Assembly: GCF_020509005.1 (NCBI RefSeq)
Contig: NC_063019.1
Coordinates: forward strand, 1,426,001-1,490,000
Direction: 5' to 3'
Length of the DNA stretch: 64,000 bases
Origin: Fulvia fulva
Taxonomy: Eukaryota > Ascomycota > Dothideomycetes > Mycosphaerellales > Mycosphaerellaceae
Shown: piece by piece, positions 1 through 12,700 of the stretch
Position numbering within the stretch: the first letter of the stretch is position 1
Layout: each line of letters starts with the position of its first letter
Notes under the pieces: generated by a model
What the model saw: only the letters and a program-made list of their open reading frames with translations
The model's database searches: none
What the model was told of the DNA's origin: nothing
Made by a program: the position numbers and the translations under genes

Positions 1-209
1 TAAGGTACTTATACGAATACTTAGTTCTTAGTAGCGAAGAAGGTCGAGCTAAATAGCAAAGCTATACTATATAGGTTAATTAACTCTGCTATACTCTTAA
101 ACGAGGTAACGATAAGGGATACGAACATTCCCCTAGATACGGACGGGTTCTCGGAAGACTTTACTAGGTATAGAGTAGCCTCTTTAGTAAACTTGTTTTC
201 GGGGTACGA
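1..209 (+). pseudogene. Element G, left part: Ty3/gypsy reverse transcriptase, RIP-damaged
   Basis: Reading frame 1 from base 1 gives a decayed gypsy-type RT: a YRLINSA-like segment, then a segment ending VASLVNLFSGYD. The frame carries two TAG/TAA-type stops, which RIP would produce from CAG, CAA or TGG. It resumes in register at 48952 with ITLNESSRDLTAF, so these bases are the left half of one RT gene that D split. The 5 bp next to D (205-209, TACGA) are the target duplication. The element's 5' end, gag and 5' LTR lie outside the window. This is the oldest layer. The family is gypsy by RT motif, and I cannot name it further. Confidence 0.8.
205..209. repeat. Left target-site duplication of element D (TACGA)
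   Basis: TACGA directly precedes the D LTR here and is repeated at 48952-48956 directly after the other D LTR, 48.7 kb away. A 5-bp duplication is standard for Ty3/gypsy integrase. It also restores the G reading frame (GYD followed by ITLNES) when the insert is removed. Confidence 0.92.
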
Positions 210-394
210 TATTATAAGTAGGTATAAGTACGTAGTTAGGTAAGGTATAAGTCGAATAGATGTTCTATCTAAGGGAGGCGCGGAGGGCGCGAGAGTTATA
301 TACGGGCGCTAAGCCGCTAGTCGGATTAGTTAGCGGGCGCGAGGTCTAGGTACGTACCCGCGGGTTTAAGTAAATATACGCCGGTACGGTAATA
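210..394 (-). repeat. Element D 3' LTR (185 bp)
   Basis: This is a near copy of 48767-48951. It begins TATTATAAG where the other copy has TGTTATAAG, and ends GGTAATA, so the terminal TG and CA have been converted by RIP. The C-rich run starting at 395 is the polypurine tract read on the minus strand, which makes this the 3' LTR of a minus-strand element. Confidence 0.92.
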
Positions 395-532
395 CTACCC
401 CCCCCCTCTTAGAGTACGCTCCGGAGCACTCTCCTCTCCTCTTATATCTTTTATTACCTCCGCGAACACCTTATTATCTATTAGACTATACGTATCGCTC
501 TCTTTCTTATAAGCCCGGAGGCCTCGTTCTAC
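395..532 (-). mobile_element. Element D internal fragment: polypurine tract and 3' end
   Basis: A run of cytosines after CTA (395-407), G-rich on the minus strand, abuts the LTR and is the plus-strand primer tract. The remaining bases up to the F insertion are the D 3' internal region with no readable ORF. The last five bases (528-532, TCTAC) are the target duplication of F. Confidence 0.8.
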
Positions 533-1051
533 TATTAGGGCGAGAGCCTAGCCTATAAGATATAAGAATAAAAGCGAGAATATAGGTACGAAGTGTAGAT
601 ACAAAAGGTATAGTATAATTGCTATACAAAACGAAAGACGAAGAAAGCAAGAGAGGCCTAGGGAAGGCTAGATATCTATACGCGACCCTCGCGAGTACGT
701 ATCCCTATATTAATAGGGCTAACCCGTACGAAGCCGCGCTTAGTAGCTTTACTCAAAACCTTATTCTAACCTGCCCTACGTTCCGAGTCTTCTACGAGCT
801 TCTTCTAGGGTCTAGCGTAGTCGCGGGTACTCGCGGGAGTGCCGTAAGTCATATAGTTACGAGCCGAAGTAAATCTGTTAAGGTTTAGTAGAGTAGTAAA
901 TTTAGAGGGCTAGGTCCCGTAGTAAATGTTACGGGGTATATAATTCTTAGCGCTTATATACTAAGCTAGACTTTTACTTCTTAACGACTTCTAAGTACTC
1001 TAAGGCTCTTCTATCCCTACCTTCTATATACTCTATAGGGATACTATAATA
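533..1051 (-). repeat. Element F 3' LTR (519 bp)
   Basis: This matches 6303-6821 and, apart from a 76-bp extra block, the reverse complement of the C LTR. The termini are TATTAGGG and ACTATAATA where C (reverse complement) has TGTCAGGG and CATGACA. The extra block lies around 797-872 between segments matching the two sides of C's CTTGAAGCACGTG region. An 89-codon ORF on the plus strand here is antisense to the LTR and not a gene. Confidence 0.92.
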
Positions 1052-4000
1052 GTAGCCCCCCCGAACAAAGCTAAGTTCCTACGAAGCCGTAGTAGTTCTA
1101 TATATCGAGGATATTTAGCTTTAGTACTAGGCCTAGGCCTAATATTATAGTCGATATACTATTAGTAAGCCCCGTCGAAGAGCTTAGATTCGAAGAGCCT
1201 ACTAATATTAACTTCTAGGCCGTCTACGCGGGCGTAGTATTCTTCGATTACTTAACGATTAAAGATGATATATTAGATAGGTTCCTATAAGGTATCCTAC
1301 TTAGGGTAACCTTACTATTCGACTTTATACTTAATCGGCGGTAGTCCTTTAACGTCGTTAGGCTCTACGCGGATTCCCCGGATCTTACGGACGGTATAGT
1401 CGTTAGAAGGTAGGTTAATAGGCTCGTCGACTTCTACTTTATCGGGAGGACCTAGTATGTCTTAGTTTTAGTTCGGGAATAGGTCCTTAGCCGACGGCCG
1501 AAGGCGTACGGGATAGAAGACGTCGTAGATCTTTATGTTCGTAGGAAGAGCTAGACGGTAGGCGTATAAACTAATACGCTCGGTAATCTCAAAAGGACCT
1601 AGGTTCTTCTAGCTCAGCTTCTTAGAGGGGCGGTCCGTCTTAATGTTCTTAGAGTTAAGGTAGACTATATCGCCTACTTAGTAGTCGGGAGCTAGCTAGC
1701 GACGACGATTAGCTTAATCCTCGTAGATTGCTTATACGTATACTATCTCGTCGTAGACTTCTTTATAGATCTATAAGAGTATAGTAGCGAACTGGTCTAC
1801 TACTTACTCGTTTACGTCTTTAGTAGGCGGGAGAGGCTCTTCTAGTTCTATACCTATACGAGGGTAGTAACCTCTCGTAGTATAGAAGGGAGAGTAGCTA
1901 GTATTCTCCGAGTCCTAGTTACGAGTAGCGAACTCTACCGTAGGGATATACTAAGGCCAATCCTTTTAGTAGTAGTCGACGAAGTAACGAAGGACCTACT
2001 CGAGGATAGCGTTCGTAATTTCGGTCTAGCCGTCGGTCTATAGCTAAAAACTAGTCGAGAGGTTATACTTGATGCCTAGGATAGTATATAGACGCTTCTA
2101 GAAGTACGAGATGAACTAGGTGCCTCTGTTAGAGGTGATACTATCCGGGAGGCCTTGAAAGCGCTAGACGAATTCGTAGAACAAGCGAGTAGTCTCCTTT
2201 ACGGTCATACTCTAGTACGGGATTATATACCGGTCCTTAGAGTAACGGTCCACGATTACTAGAAGGGCCTTTGCCTTTACGCCGCTAAAGGTCTTACTAT
2301 AAGGAAGATCGGTAATAAAGTCTATAGTAATATACTTCTACGGACGATTAGGAGCCGGGAGAGGGTATAAGAGACCGTAGGGGTAGTAGCGGTTAGCTTT
2401 AGCTCTTTGGTAAGTAGCGTAGTTTAGTACGTAGCGGCGGACGTCCTTCTAGGAATACGGCTACTAGTAATACCTAGCGAGGAGCTTATAGGTCTTAGCT
2501 ACGCCTAGGTGACCCCTAGAGGCGGAGTCGTAGACGATTTAAAGAATCTTAGCTCGGATATTAGAGCCTTCGGGCTACGGTACGTAAAGCTTCTTACGGA
2601 AGTAGACGATACCTTCCTAGAGCTCGTACTCGGATAGCGAGAAGCCCGGGAATGTCCTCGCGCTAGATTCAAGGGCCTAAACTAACTCTTAGGCGCCTAG
2701 GTCGGTATTATACGCTATTCGTACTCGTACTATAATGCCTTCGGGCTACTCCTTATTATTAAACCCCTTAAAGTCTAATTCGGATAAGCCGTCGGTCGTT
2801 ACTAAGCCCTCTTTATTGTCGTTCAAGTCCTTAGCGTCCGAGGCGTATTCTTTAGGCTCGGATTCATCGTCACTCTCGTTAAGGTAGGCAGGAGCGAGCA
2901 CGAGAGTAGTAAAGGAAGCGGCGAGCGTAGGCTAGCCGTTCGATAGGTACTCTCGAAGCTCGGAAGAGAGGTTGTACTCTTTAATGACTTATTGCTCTAC
3001 GATTTGCCTGCCCCCTCTTCGATTGACTAGAGAGTTACTAGGGCGGCGGGTAAGGGCGTCGGCTATCGAGTTGGCCTTACCGGGCGTGTACGAGATTATA
3101 AAGTTAAACCGGGAGAGGAACTCGCTCTAGCGGGCCTAGCGACGATTAAGTAGCTTACTCTTTATAAAGTAGACGAGGTTCTTATAGTCGGAGCTTACTT
3201 AGACGGGCATAGTAGAGCCTTCGAGCTCGGGGCGCTACTCTTTAAAAGCTTTAACGATAGCGAGAAGCTCCTTGTCGTAGATCTCGTAGTTACACTCCGT
3301 AGCGGTCATCTTCTTAGAGAGGAAGGCGATAGGTAACTAGGGGGATTTAGGCGAGCGGCGTTATAGCAGGACACCGCCTACTACGCCGTCGGATACGTCG
3401 GTCTCTATACGGGTCTCTAGTTCGAAATCGAAGTGCTATAGAAGCGGGTTCTTAACAAACTTCGCTTTGAGTAAGTCAAAAGCCTCCTAGCATTCGTCGG
3501 TCTAGGCGAACTTCTTACCCTTACGCGTAAGCTTCGTTAAAGGGCGTACTACGCCCGAGAATGCGTAGATAAAGCGGCGGTAGAAGTTAGTAAAGCCTAG
3601 GAAACCCTAGACCTCTTTGACGTTCGTAGGAGTATCCTATTCGACGATAGCGTCGATCTTCTCTTAGTCCATCTTAATACCGTCTACGGTAATGATCAAA
3701 CTAAGGAACTTGACTTCGGTCTTCTCAAACTCGTACTTGTCGATATCGAGCTATAAGCCGGCGTCTACGAGCTTCTAAAGGACCTTATAGACGTGCTCGC
3801 GGTGCTCCTTCTTAGTCTCGCTATAGACTAGGATGTCGTCGATATAGGTAGTATAGAACTGATCGAGGAACTCCTAAAGGATACCGTTAATAAAGTTCTA
3901 GAAGGTACTAGGCCCGTTATAAACGCCGAAGGGCATAACGAGCGACTCGAATAGCCCGTAGCGAGTACGGAAGGCTATAAGATACTCGTATCCTTCTACT

Positions 4001-5115
4001 ATTCGTAACTTGTTAAACGTAGTAATAATATCGAGCTTAGTGAAGTACTTGGCCTTAGAGAGGCGCTCGAGCGTCTCCTAAATCAACGGTATTAGGTAGC
4101 GGTTCTTCTTTATAATAGCGTTTAAGCCTCGGTAGTCTACGTAGAAGCGTAGGCTACCGCCGGGCTTCTTAACAAACATAACGGGACTACTAGCGCTAGA
4201 ACGGCTCGCTCGAATAAACCCCTTCTTTAGGTTCTCTTCGAGGTATCTCTTAAGGACAATAAGCTCTTCTCGGGATATAGAATATAGCGGTCCGAACGGT
4301 ATCTCTATACCTTCTTCTAGCTTAATCTTATAGTCGTAAGGGCGATAAGGAGGCAGCTTGTCTACGGCCTTAGTATCGAATACGTAGAGGATATAGTATG
4401 CCTAAGGAGGGACCTTCGTAGTAGGGTCGGTAGGTATACGCTTCTTATCGAGCTTCTCGAGGGCGATATCGATATCGCGGAGAGAGGCGGCGAAGACTTA
4501 AGCTTTAGGCTACTTAGTAGTAGTAGTAAAGGTAGCGGCGTTTACCTAGAAGATCTTAGTATACTTAGGACCGCGCTAAGGCGGCGGAGAAGGCGGAGGT
4601 GCCGGAGGAGCTTCTAGAGGGAAGCTAATAGTAAGGGAAGTCTAGTCGATAATAGGTCGGTATCGTCTAAACTAGGGGAGGCCGAGGATAAACTTCTAAT
4701 ACGGTAGGGACGTAAGGAAGCTAGTGATCGACATACGCTTGCCTCCGAGGGTAATTGACGTGTGTATAACATAAGTAATCTTACTAGTAGTAGTCTCCGT
4801 GCCGTTAAAGAGTTCAAGGGTACGAGGGTACTTTAGTCCCTAGGGTTCGAGGTTAAGAGAGGTCGCGAGTTTATAGTCTATAAAAGACTCGCCTAGTACG
4901 CTAGTGTCTATAAGAGTGAGATTGGAAGAAGAGAGTTTCTTTAAGCCGATATTTATATTCGTAACGAACTGTTTATAAGCGTAGTCCTTACCCGTCTCGT
5001 CGTATAGGTCTAGCTATACTATATTGATCCTTAACTTCTTTCCTCTCTTTACTTTCGGTAAACGTTGTTCTTAGTCTTTATCGCGTCGATAAGGAAGACC
5101 TAGGCTTTTTCCTAC
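853..5115 (-). pseudogene. Element F pol, RIP-inactivated
   Basis: Reverse complement of these bases aligns base for base with the intact pol of element C (C position p corresponds to about 20763 minus p). It therefore spans protease, RT, RNase H, integrase and chromodomain, and the end reaches into the LTR. Recognisable remnants on the minus strand include the RT YIDD region near 3840, the FYRRF motif near 3570 and the protease near 4900. Dozens of TAG codons replace CAG and TGG codons. The 76-bp LTR block falls inside what in C is the last part of the ORF, so the predicted C-terminus differed even before RIP. No product is expected. Confidence 0.9.
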
Positions 5116-6260
5116 TTAGCGGGAGTAGTAGGAGTAGGCTCGATAGCGCCGATAGCGCCGCGAACCGGGTTACGGGCGTTACGGGTAGCGAGCTACGGAC
5201 AGTTAGCTACGATATAGCCTAGACCGCTATAGTAGGTATAGAATCCGGCCTAGCGACGGCGAAGCTTCTCTTCGGGAGTAAGCTTACCGTTAACGAGGCC
5301 CTAGACTCGAGGGACGGCGGTACTAGCGCTAAGATCTATAGCGTTACCTATAGAGACGGGAGGGAGAGCCGTAGGAGCGGCGGCGCCTAGTAGAGTAGCG
5401 AAGTGGCTTCCGGGACTACGAGGCTAACGACCTTAAGAACGGGAAGCGAGGAGAGAGGCGGTGTGTTTTATATTAGAGTCGAGGCGCTAGTAGGTCTCGA
5501 CGAGCTTACAAAAGCTTATAGTACCGACGTCCTTATCCTCGAGGGCTCGAAGAAGCTCTACTAATAGGCTACGGCGGAGAGTGCTCTTCTTAGTCTCTTC
5601 GTTATAGCCGGTAAACCCGATGTCGCGGTTAAAGGCCGCGAGGTACTCTACGAAGCTCTTGTTCTTCTAGAGGAGGTTGTAGATAGCGTTCTAGGCGGTG
5701 GCTCTACGGTCTAGATCACTAAAGGCAGTACGGAGGTCCTATATTAAGGTAAGGACGTCCGGGTAGCCGATAGTCTACGTAGCGTTATCGATATAGTATT
5801 ATACCTAAGCCGTAGCGTCTCCCCGAAGGAGGGAGAAGACGTACGTAACCTTGTCCTTCTCTTACGGAAAGTGGTCGGCATTAGCTAATAGCTTAATAGT
5901 AAGCTATGTCTTAAATGCCTTAAACTTACTCTTATTACCGTCGAACTCGTCTAGGTCGTTAACCTTCTTAGAGAAGTACTAGCGGCGGTTATCGTCGGCG
6001 TACGGGACGAGGTTCTAGAAGGTGTCTATAATACCTTAAAGGTATATTACTTAGTTGTTTACTTACTCGACCTACTAGGCGGTCTCGCGGAAAGAGGAGA
6101 CGGTACGGTTAATAAGAGCGTAGGCGGTATCGGGGTTAGCGTTTACCTAGCTACCGAAGGTAGCGGCGTTCGAGAAGGGGATATTAGCCTACTTACTAAA
6201 GTGGAATAGAGTGTCTTAGTTATCGAGGTTGACACCTCTATCGGTAGCGTAGTTACCTAT
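5100..6260 (-). pseudogene. Element F gag, RIP-inactivated
   Basis: Reverse complement aligns with the C gag ORF (14503-15663) at equal length. The zinc knuckle region falls near 5240 and its cysteine codons are partly changed to tyrosine (TGC to TAC), the expected RIP outcome. Multiple in-frame TAG codons are present. The A-rich string at the gag/pol overlap (near 5105-5115) survives. No product is expected. Confidence 0.9.
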
Positions 6261-6302
6261 AAGGATGACTCGAGTAGTTAACGGTTTGTTAGTCTTTCGT
6301 AG

Positions 6303-6821
6303 TATTAGGGCGAGAGCCTAGCCTATAAGATATAAGAATAAAAGCGAGAATGTAGGTACGAAGTGTAGATATAAAAGGTATAGTATAATTGCTATACAAA
6401 ACGAAAGACGAAGAAAGTAAGAGAGGCCTAGGGAAGGCTAGATATTTATACGCGACCCTCGCGAGTACGTATCCCTATATTAATAGGGCTAACCCGTACG
6501 AAGCCGCGCTTAGTAGCTTTACTTAAAACCTTATTCCAACCTACCCTACGTTCCGAGTCTTCTACGAGCTTCTTCTAGGGTCTAGCGTAGTCGCGGGTGC
6601 TCGCGGGAGTGCCGTAAGTTATATAGTTACGAGCCGAAGTGAAACTATTAAGGTTTAGTAAAGTAGTAAATTTGGAGGGCTAGGTCCCGTAGTGAATATT
6701 ACGGGGTATATAATTCTTAGCGCTTATATACTAAGCTAGACTTTCACTTCTTAACGACTTCTAAGCACTCTAAGGCTCTTCTGTCCCTACCTTCTATATA
6801 CTCTATAGGGAGACTATAACA
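6303..6821 (-). repeat. Element F 5' LTR (519 bp)
   Basis: It pairs with 533-1051 at equal length and differs from it mainly by RIP-type transitions. It is bounded on the right by the target duplication TCTAC (6822-6826). The antisense TATA/transcription-start arrangement described for C is present in decayed form. Confidence 0.92.
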
Positions 6822-6826
6822 TCTAC

Positions 6827-7666
6827 CGGTATTAGAGTTATCGCTACTTTTACTAGTTAGCGCGCTATACGTATACCTATAGCATTCTTATTTAGTATCT
6901 AGTCTATAGGTAGTTAAAAACTAGGTAGCTTAGTTACTCTCGGGTAGTTATAGTAAAAGTCGGCTACGGAGGTAGCGGCGGTCTCGATAACCTAGTTCGT
7001 AGCTTTATAGGATAGCTTATTATATCTAATATATTTCACTAAGTATTCCTAATATAGCTATTTACCTCCTACCGGTATTAGTCCTCGCGGCTATCTCTTC
7101 TTATAGTCTAGAATTTACTTAACTTCCTATTAATTGGGTTCGGTAGGATCGGTTTCGTATTATTCGTCGTCGATAATTCGGATCGGTAGTAGTACGGGTT
7201 ATGTCTATCCTATAACCGGCGGATAAACTAGTATAAGAAGGTATAAGTAGAAGCGATTATCGATATTTAAAGTAGGTAGGAGCTCTACTTTATAAGTATT
7301 GCCCGGTAGTACCTCCGTAATTACGTACGGTCTAGACTACTTTACGTCTATCTTACGAGAAGGTCTCTCTATCGTCTAGTTCTTAGTACTTACCTATACT
7401 TCGTCGCCTTTAGCGTACCGTAGTATAGGCGTACGCGTCTAGTTTACGTACTTAGCTTAGACTACTTATACTAAGGCTATCTACTATCGTAAGTATTAGT
7501 ATATCTCTTATATCTTAGCCGTAAACTTGTCCGCGGACTCGGCGTCTAGTCGCTATTTATATAGTATTAGTAGTATAGGTAAGTCTAAGTCGAACTTAGA
7601 GAACCTTAGATTACGCCTAGTGTTAGTATAGAACGGTAAGACGCCTATTATTACGGACATTATATT
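6827..7666 (-). pseudogene. Element D fragment: integrase C-terminus and chromodomain-like region
   Basis: The minus strand reads as decayed pol C-terminus. A segment near 6950-7160 gives an ILDYKKR-like stretch followed by YLVKYIRY and ADFYYNYP, which resembles a chromodomain (compare YLVKWKGY in family members). Element H has an equivalent segment near 53830-53990. Upstream, near 7200-7660, is the integrase C-terminal module. Stops are of TAG/TAA type. It ends at the LINE1a insertion, with the short duplication TATATT at 7661-7666 and 13314-13319. Confidence 0.72.
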
Positions 7667-7674
7667 GTTTACTA

Positions 7675-8150
7675 AGGGTATAGTAGACGCCCTTAGCTAG
7701 CGGGATAACCTAAGGAATAGTTAGCTACGAAATCTACGGTTAAGCACCCCCCGAAGCTTATCTACTACCGCCTTACGAGGGTATAGAGTAGTATAGTAAC
7801 CTAACTACGAAGCGAATATATCGGCCTCTAGGGGTACCTATTATAGAGGAAGGTTCTAGGATACACGAATACTAGCTACCCCTACGGCTATCGCTCCTAG
7901 AACGTACGGTACGTACTCCTCGTCTATCCGAGGTAGTCGCTAGAAAGGGGGAGTAGATAGTAAAGGCGAGGAACCGGACGATTAGGGCACTTTTTAATAA
8001 CGCTAAGGACCTACGGTATATTACGAACTATATACTAGAGAAGGGCTAGCTAGAATAGTACCGCCTAGTAGGAGTAGTATAGGAAGAGAGGATACGACGT
8101 AGCGCGACGAGACCGGCTAGGAGCGGGGGCTAACGGGGTAGTAATATAGA
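7675..8150 (+). pseudogene. LINE1a ORF2 C-terminal remnant
   Basis: This aligns with 12604-13075 of LINE1b and, more loosely, with the C-terminus of LINE3 ORF2. It includes the place of the terminal CCHC finger, readable here as a Y-P-Y-G-Y string in which cysteine codons became tyrosine. Many TAG codons are present. There is no start and no product; it is only the 3' coding end of a truncated insertion. Confidence 0.78.
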
Positions 8151-8419
8151 CTACGTACGTTTAGAGGGAAAGCTAATCTAGATAAGGAGTAGTCGGGGGC
8201 GGGAAGGGTTTTCACCTATTCGGGTTTCCCTTTATATATAACAATAGATAATATATTGTCGACGAACCGTAGGAGCTTTTTTTATCGATCTCTACGCTAA
8301 AACAAGACACATTCGAAAGCTCTTATTAAGGCTATTCTAACGATATATAAAGCAGGCCACTGCCCCTAGGACTAAGGGAGTTCTACCTTATTTAATCTAG
8401 ATAGCTTAAAGCTCTCTTC

Positions 8420-9762
8420 ACCCTATTTCTTTAGCTCTAAACGCCGCGGAGGTGCCTAGCTATATTAGGCAACTCCTAGGCAATAGTAGCCTAGGCTACG
8501 GTACTAACGGCGCCTACGGCCCTATAGGCGAAGCCCCCCTAAGACAACTAGTAGTAACTTATAGAGGACGCAAAAAGTATAGAAACTAACGATCAGCTCC
8601 CTTACCGGTCTCTATAGGTAATAATCACTTAGCTACGTACGGCGCTTATACTATCGTATTACCGAGGGTAATAAGAAATAAGGACGACGTCCTAGGCGAT
8701 TAGTAAGGCTACCCGGAATCAACACCCCTATAGCTAGGCATCGGTCGCGGCATCGATACTAGGCCCCCGCCTAACGTACGATATAGTTACGATCCGTATT
8801 ATAGTAAAGGAAGACTAGGCCGAAGTTACGAAGCTATCGAACAAGGAGCTCGCCTAACGAATTAACTAACTAGGGGTGGTCGTAGTGAACTAATAGTCTA
8901 ACGGCACTCTATAGATCTATACTAGCTCTACTACTACTAGGAGGTACCTAGAGGTATAGCTATAGTAGGTATCTAAGGTTGCGGTATTAGCGAAGATCTT
9001 AACGAAACAATTTACGATCCTAGTCTACGACATGCCTAAGGAGTTTGACCTAACTAACTAGGGTCACCTACGCGCTCTCTAAGAGGACAACCCGGTCACT
9101 CTTAACTCTCTAATCTAGAAGGCGACTTGGCTCTTTAGGAAATGGCTAGAAGGCAAGAAGGCCTCGGCGCTAATAGTATAGCTATAAGACGCGAAAGCGG
9201 CGGATCTAGCGATAGAACAAGGCCTAGTCTAGTAATATAGCCTTAAGATAGTAGAAAAGCACTCCTTATCCTTTCGTGTCCTCTAATACTTCAAATACTA
9301 ACAGTATAGACACCAAACCTATACGTATATAAATAAGTAGGCCTACTTTAACTATGTAGGAGACTATATATCTAGGGACTATATATCGACTACGAGACGG
9401 TACGCGAACTGTCCGGGGTACTACCTATCGTATAGTACGGAATGCCTATAGCGGAAACTAGCGAAAAACAAGGCAATTATAGACAGAACCGTCGCCCTAA
9501 GATTCTACGGCGACCGTAAGGCTAGCCTATACCGGAACTAACTAGCGGCGGTCGGGTATAAGCGCCCTAGGGCCGAGAACGATATAAAGGATACGTAACC
9601 TAGGGCGTACGGGAGGCTACGTACTCTACTAGCTACGGCGAGGGAATCTAACTAGGCCCGGCTCCCCTTTAGTATACAGCCGATAGGCGTAGACTAGGAC
9701 GTATAGGGTAGTAGGATATAGGACGATATAGAGGAAATAATTGTCGATGCCGATAACTAGCC
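8420..9762 (+). pseudogene. LINE1b ORF1 (nucleic-acid-binding protein), decayed
   Basis: Translation in one frame gives a long run with TAG interruptions that matches LINE3 ORF1 in its centre (a segment IAYRM in LINE3 corresponds to LVYDMP here) and ends with a cysteine-rich section. Near 9300-9480 the spacing of a CCHC knuckle is still visible with tyrosines in place of several cysteines. ORF1 proteins of this group bind RNA and assemble the transposition particle. The start codon cannot be fixed. Confidence 0.72.
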
Positions 9763-12700
9763 TCGACACGCTTAGTATTATCTAGTATAACGTCAACTAT
9801 AGCAAGGATATAGTCTAGAACTATTTCCTATACGAGGCGGACCCGCGCGTCTACTACGTCCTTATAATCTAGGAGCTATAGATTAACCCGTACTATAAGA
9901 GACTAACGACCTACAAGTTACTAGGCTATACGATATGCCTACGAGGCGACGGCAGACCCCGTACGTGCTTCTATATTAGTAAGGACATACTAGAATCCGA
10001 CTAGGAGGTAGTATACTACGTAGACGAAGAAGGCGGGGGCGATATTACCTCCCTCTACGTAGGTAGTACCTAGATATACAACCTATATATATAACCGCTA
10101 GCCTCGAGGTCTAGCCGCGACCTTAGGGTCTATAGACACCTAGACAGTACGCTTAAGAGACAAGGGTGTCACATTGTAGTAGGAGACTTTAACATATACT
10201 ACCCTTCCTAGGAAATTATTATGTAGCCGTACCCTATAGCCGACGAAGTACTCGACTTGATAGCGGGTAACGTATTTGCCCTTAATACCCCGAAGGACCT
10301 AGGCACCTAGAAGAGAGGGGGACTCTAAGGCACGATCGACCTCTCCTAGATCTTAGATAGCTACTACTATACGGTAACCTACTATAGGATCGAACATAAA
10401 CTCGAGGCGTCGTTAGACTATATACTAGTTAGGACCTCTATTACGACATAGATATAACGTATACTAGCGAGAACCCCTAAGCTAAACTAGAGAAAGGCCT
10501 ACTAGGCCAACATCTAGGCGTACCTCGATGACTCTAAGAGGCTAGTCTAGATCGCGTAGTAGCAATACAATAGTAAAGACGAGATAGACGAAGTAGTCTA
10601 GGGGTTGATAGACGAAATAAGAAAAGCGACCTTACTTCACGTTCCGCTTACCTAACTAACGACATAGTCTAAACTATACTAGACGCCGGAGTACACTACG
10701 GTAGTAAGAGAAGTAAGGAGAGCCCGCCGGGTATAGACGAGTAGCTATAGCGAGGAGGCCTAGAACGTATATAGGGAGGTATACTAATAGAAGAAAGCTA
10801 TAATACGAAGGGAGAAAGCAGTCGGCTAGAGGGCTATAGTAGAAGAAATCGCCGGTAAGCTAGAGAGGATGTAGAAGCTAGCGAAATGGGCCCGACAGGA
10901 CCCTATATAGGGCCCCTCCTTCTCTATCCTAGCGCTATAATCGCCTAGTAGCCCGGTTAGCGACCCCGAGGCCAAGGCGCGTCTACTAGCTAGTAAGTTC
11001 TTCCCGCCCCTAGTCGAGGCTAATCTAAGCGATATAAATAGCTCTACTCCCCTAGCCCCTAGCATCGCGGTCTAATAGAAGGTGTCCGAGGGAGAAGTTG
11101 CCGCTATACTAAGGAAGTTGCCGGCGAAGAAAGCCCCGGGGCCGGATAGGATCCTAAACGAGCTACTAAAGAAGTATAGAGATTAACTAGCCCTAGTAGT
11201 TATAGCGATCTTTAACGCCTACCTATAGACCGGATACTACCCGATAGCTTTTAAACAATCGACGACAGTGGTCCTACGTAAGCCGTAGAAGGAAGACTAT
11301 ACGTAGGTGAAGTCGTACTGCCTAATTACGCTCCTTAACACTCTTAGGAAGGCGCTTAAGAAGCTAGTTATAACGAGACTCTCCGAGGCGGTAGAGGAAC
11401 ACTCCCTACTCCCGGACACCTAGATAGGTGCGCGCCTATAGCGATCGACGCTATCCGCGATAGAACTTATTACCTCTTAGGTAAAGGCTATCTAGTATAA
11501 GAATAGGGACAAGGTGGCTTCCTTACTTAGCCTAGATATATCGGGAGCCTTCGACTACGTGTTATACCCGCGGCTACTCTATATCCTAAGGTCGAAAGGA
11601 CTCCCTAAGTAGCTTGTTAACTTCGTACGGTCCTACCTCTAAAACCGTAGTACGTCGATCCTAGTCGGCTAGTATAGAAGCCTATTTTAAGCAGTCTATA
11701 CTAGAATCCCGTAAGGCTTAACGCTAGTACCTATTCTGTTCCTCTTCTTTATAACGACGCTACTCCTAGCCCTAGAATCCTAGAACACCGCTACGAGCGG
11801 CTTCGTAGACGACATAAACATCCTAGCGTAGTCTTCCTCGACTAAGGAGAACTATAGGCTACTAGAAGAGAAGTATAAGATCTACGAGGACTAGGCTAGG
11901 AGGCACGGGGCTCGGTTTGCCCTAGAAAAGTACAATCTAATATACTTTACGCGCCGGCTACGGTTCTATAATATACAAGCTTCTATCTAGATATAGGGGT
12001 ATACGACTAACCCGGCAAATTAGCTTAGGATCCTCGGACTATAGGTAGACCCGGCGCTACGGTAGAGGAAGCACGTATAGGCAATATTACGGAAAGCTAA
12101 ACAGAATATAGCATTATACTAGAGGCTTACTACGTCTATATAGGGGGCGGACTTCCGGTAGTCACGACTTCTATATACGGCTATTATACGGCTAGTCCTT
12201 ACCTATAGTAGCTAAGTGTGGTCCTTAGGCGAGAGGGCCTACCTATCGAAGGGACTCGTCGCGCCGCTAGCGAAGATCTAAAACTAATGCCTAAGGAAGA
12301 TCACCGGGGTATATAAGTCGATACTAATAAGGATACTTAAGTACGAGACCGCTATACCGCCGATCGACCTATATATCTAGGGACTACGGACCTCCTACTT
12401 AGGTAAGTCGGCACAGTACCTAGTATAGAAGGTCATCGCTAGTATAGTCGTAAGGGCCCGCGAATCAGTACTAGCGTATAGAGGCATTCGACCTAGAAAC
12501 GAGCCGAACTACCGGGCAAGGGACGAATAGCTAGTAATATAATAGGAAGGTAAGAAATCGTTTGTAGAGTAACTATAGAAAGAGAGGTGGAACAACCAGG
12601 TTGTAGGGCATAGTGGACGCCCTCAGCCAGCGGGACAACCTAAGGAATGGTCAGCTACAAAATCCGCGGTCAAGCACCCCCCGAAGCTCATCCACTACCG

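Larger units (their letters stand above)
533..6821 (-). mobile_element. Element F: RIP-saturated copy of the C family, minus strand
   Basis: F is flanked by TCTAC at 528-532 and 6822-6826. Its internal region (1052-6302) is 5251 bp, exactly the internal length of the intact element C (14461-19711), and it aligns to the reverse complement of C without an obvious indel. Differences are mostly C to T or G to A in CpA/TpG context. The LTRs are 519 bp, 76 bp longer than those of C and E. Both ORFs are dead. F sits in the 3' part of element D. Confidence 0.93.

Noticed and set aside
619..888. 89-codon plus-strand ORF in the F LTR
   Set aside because: The same LTR antisense frame as above, extended by the 76-bp block. 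No independent support.
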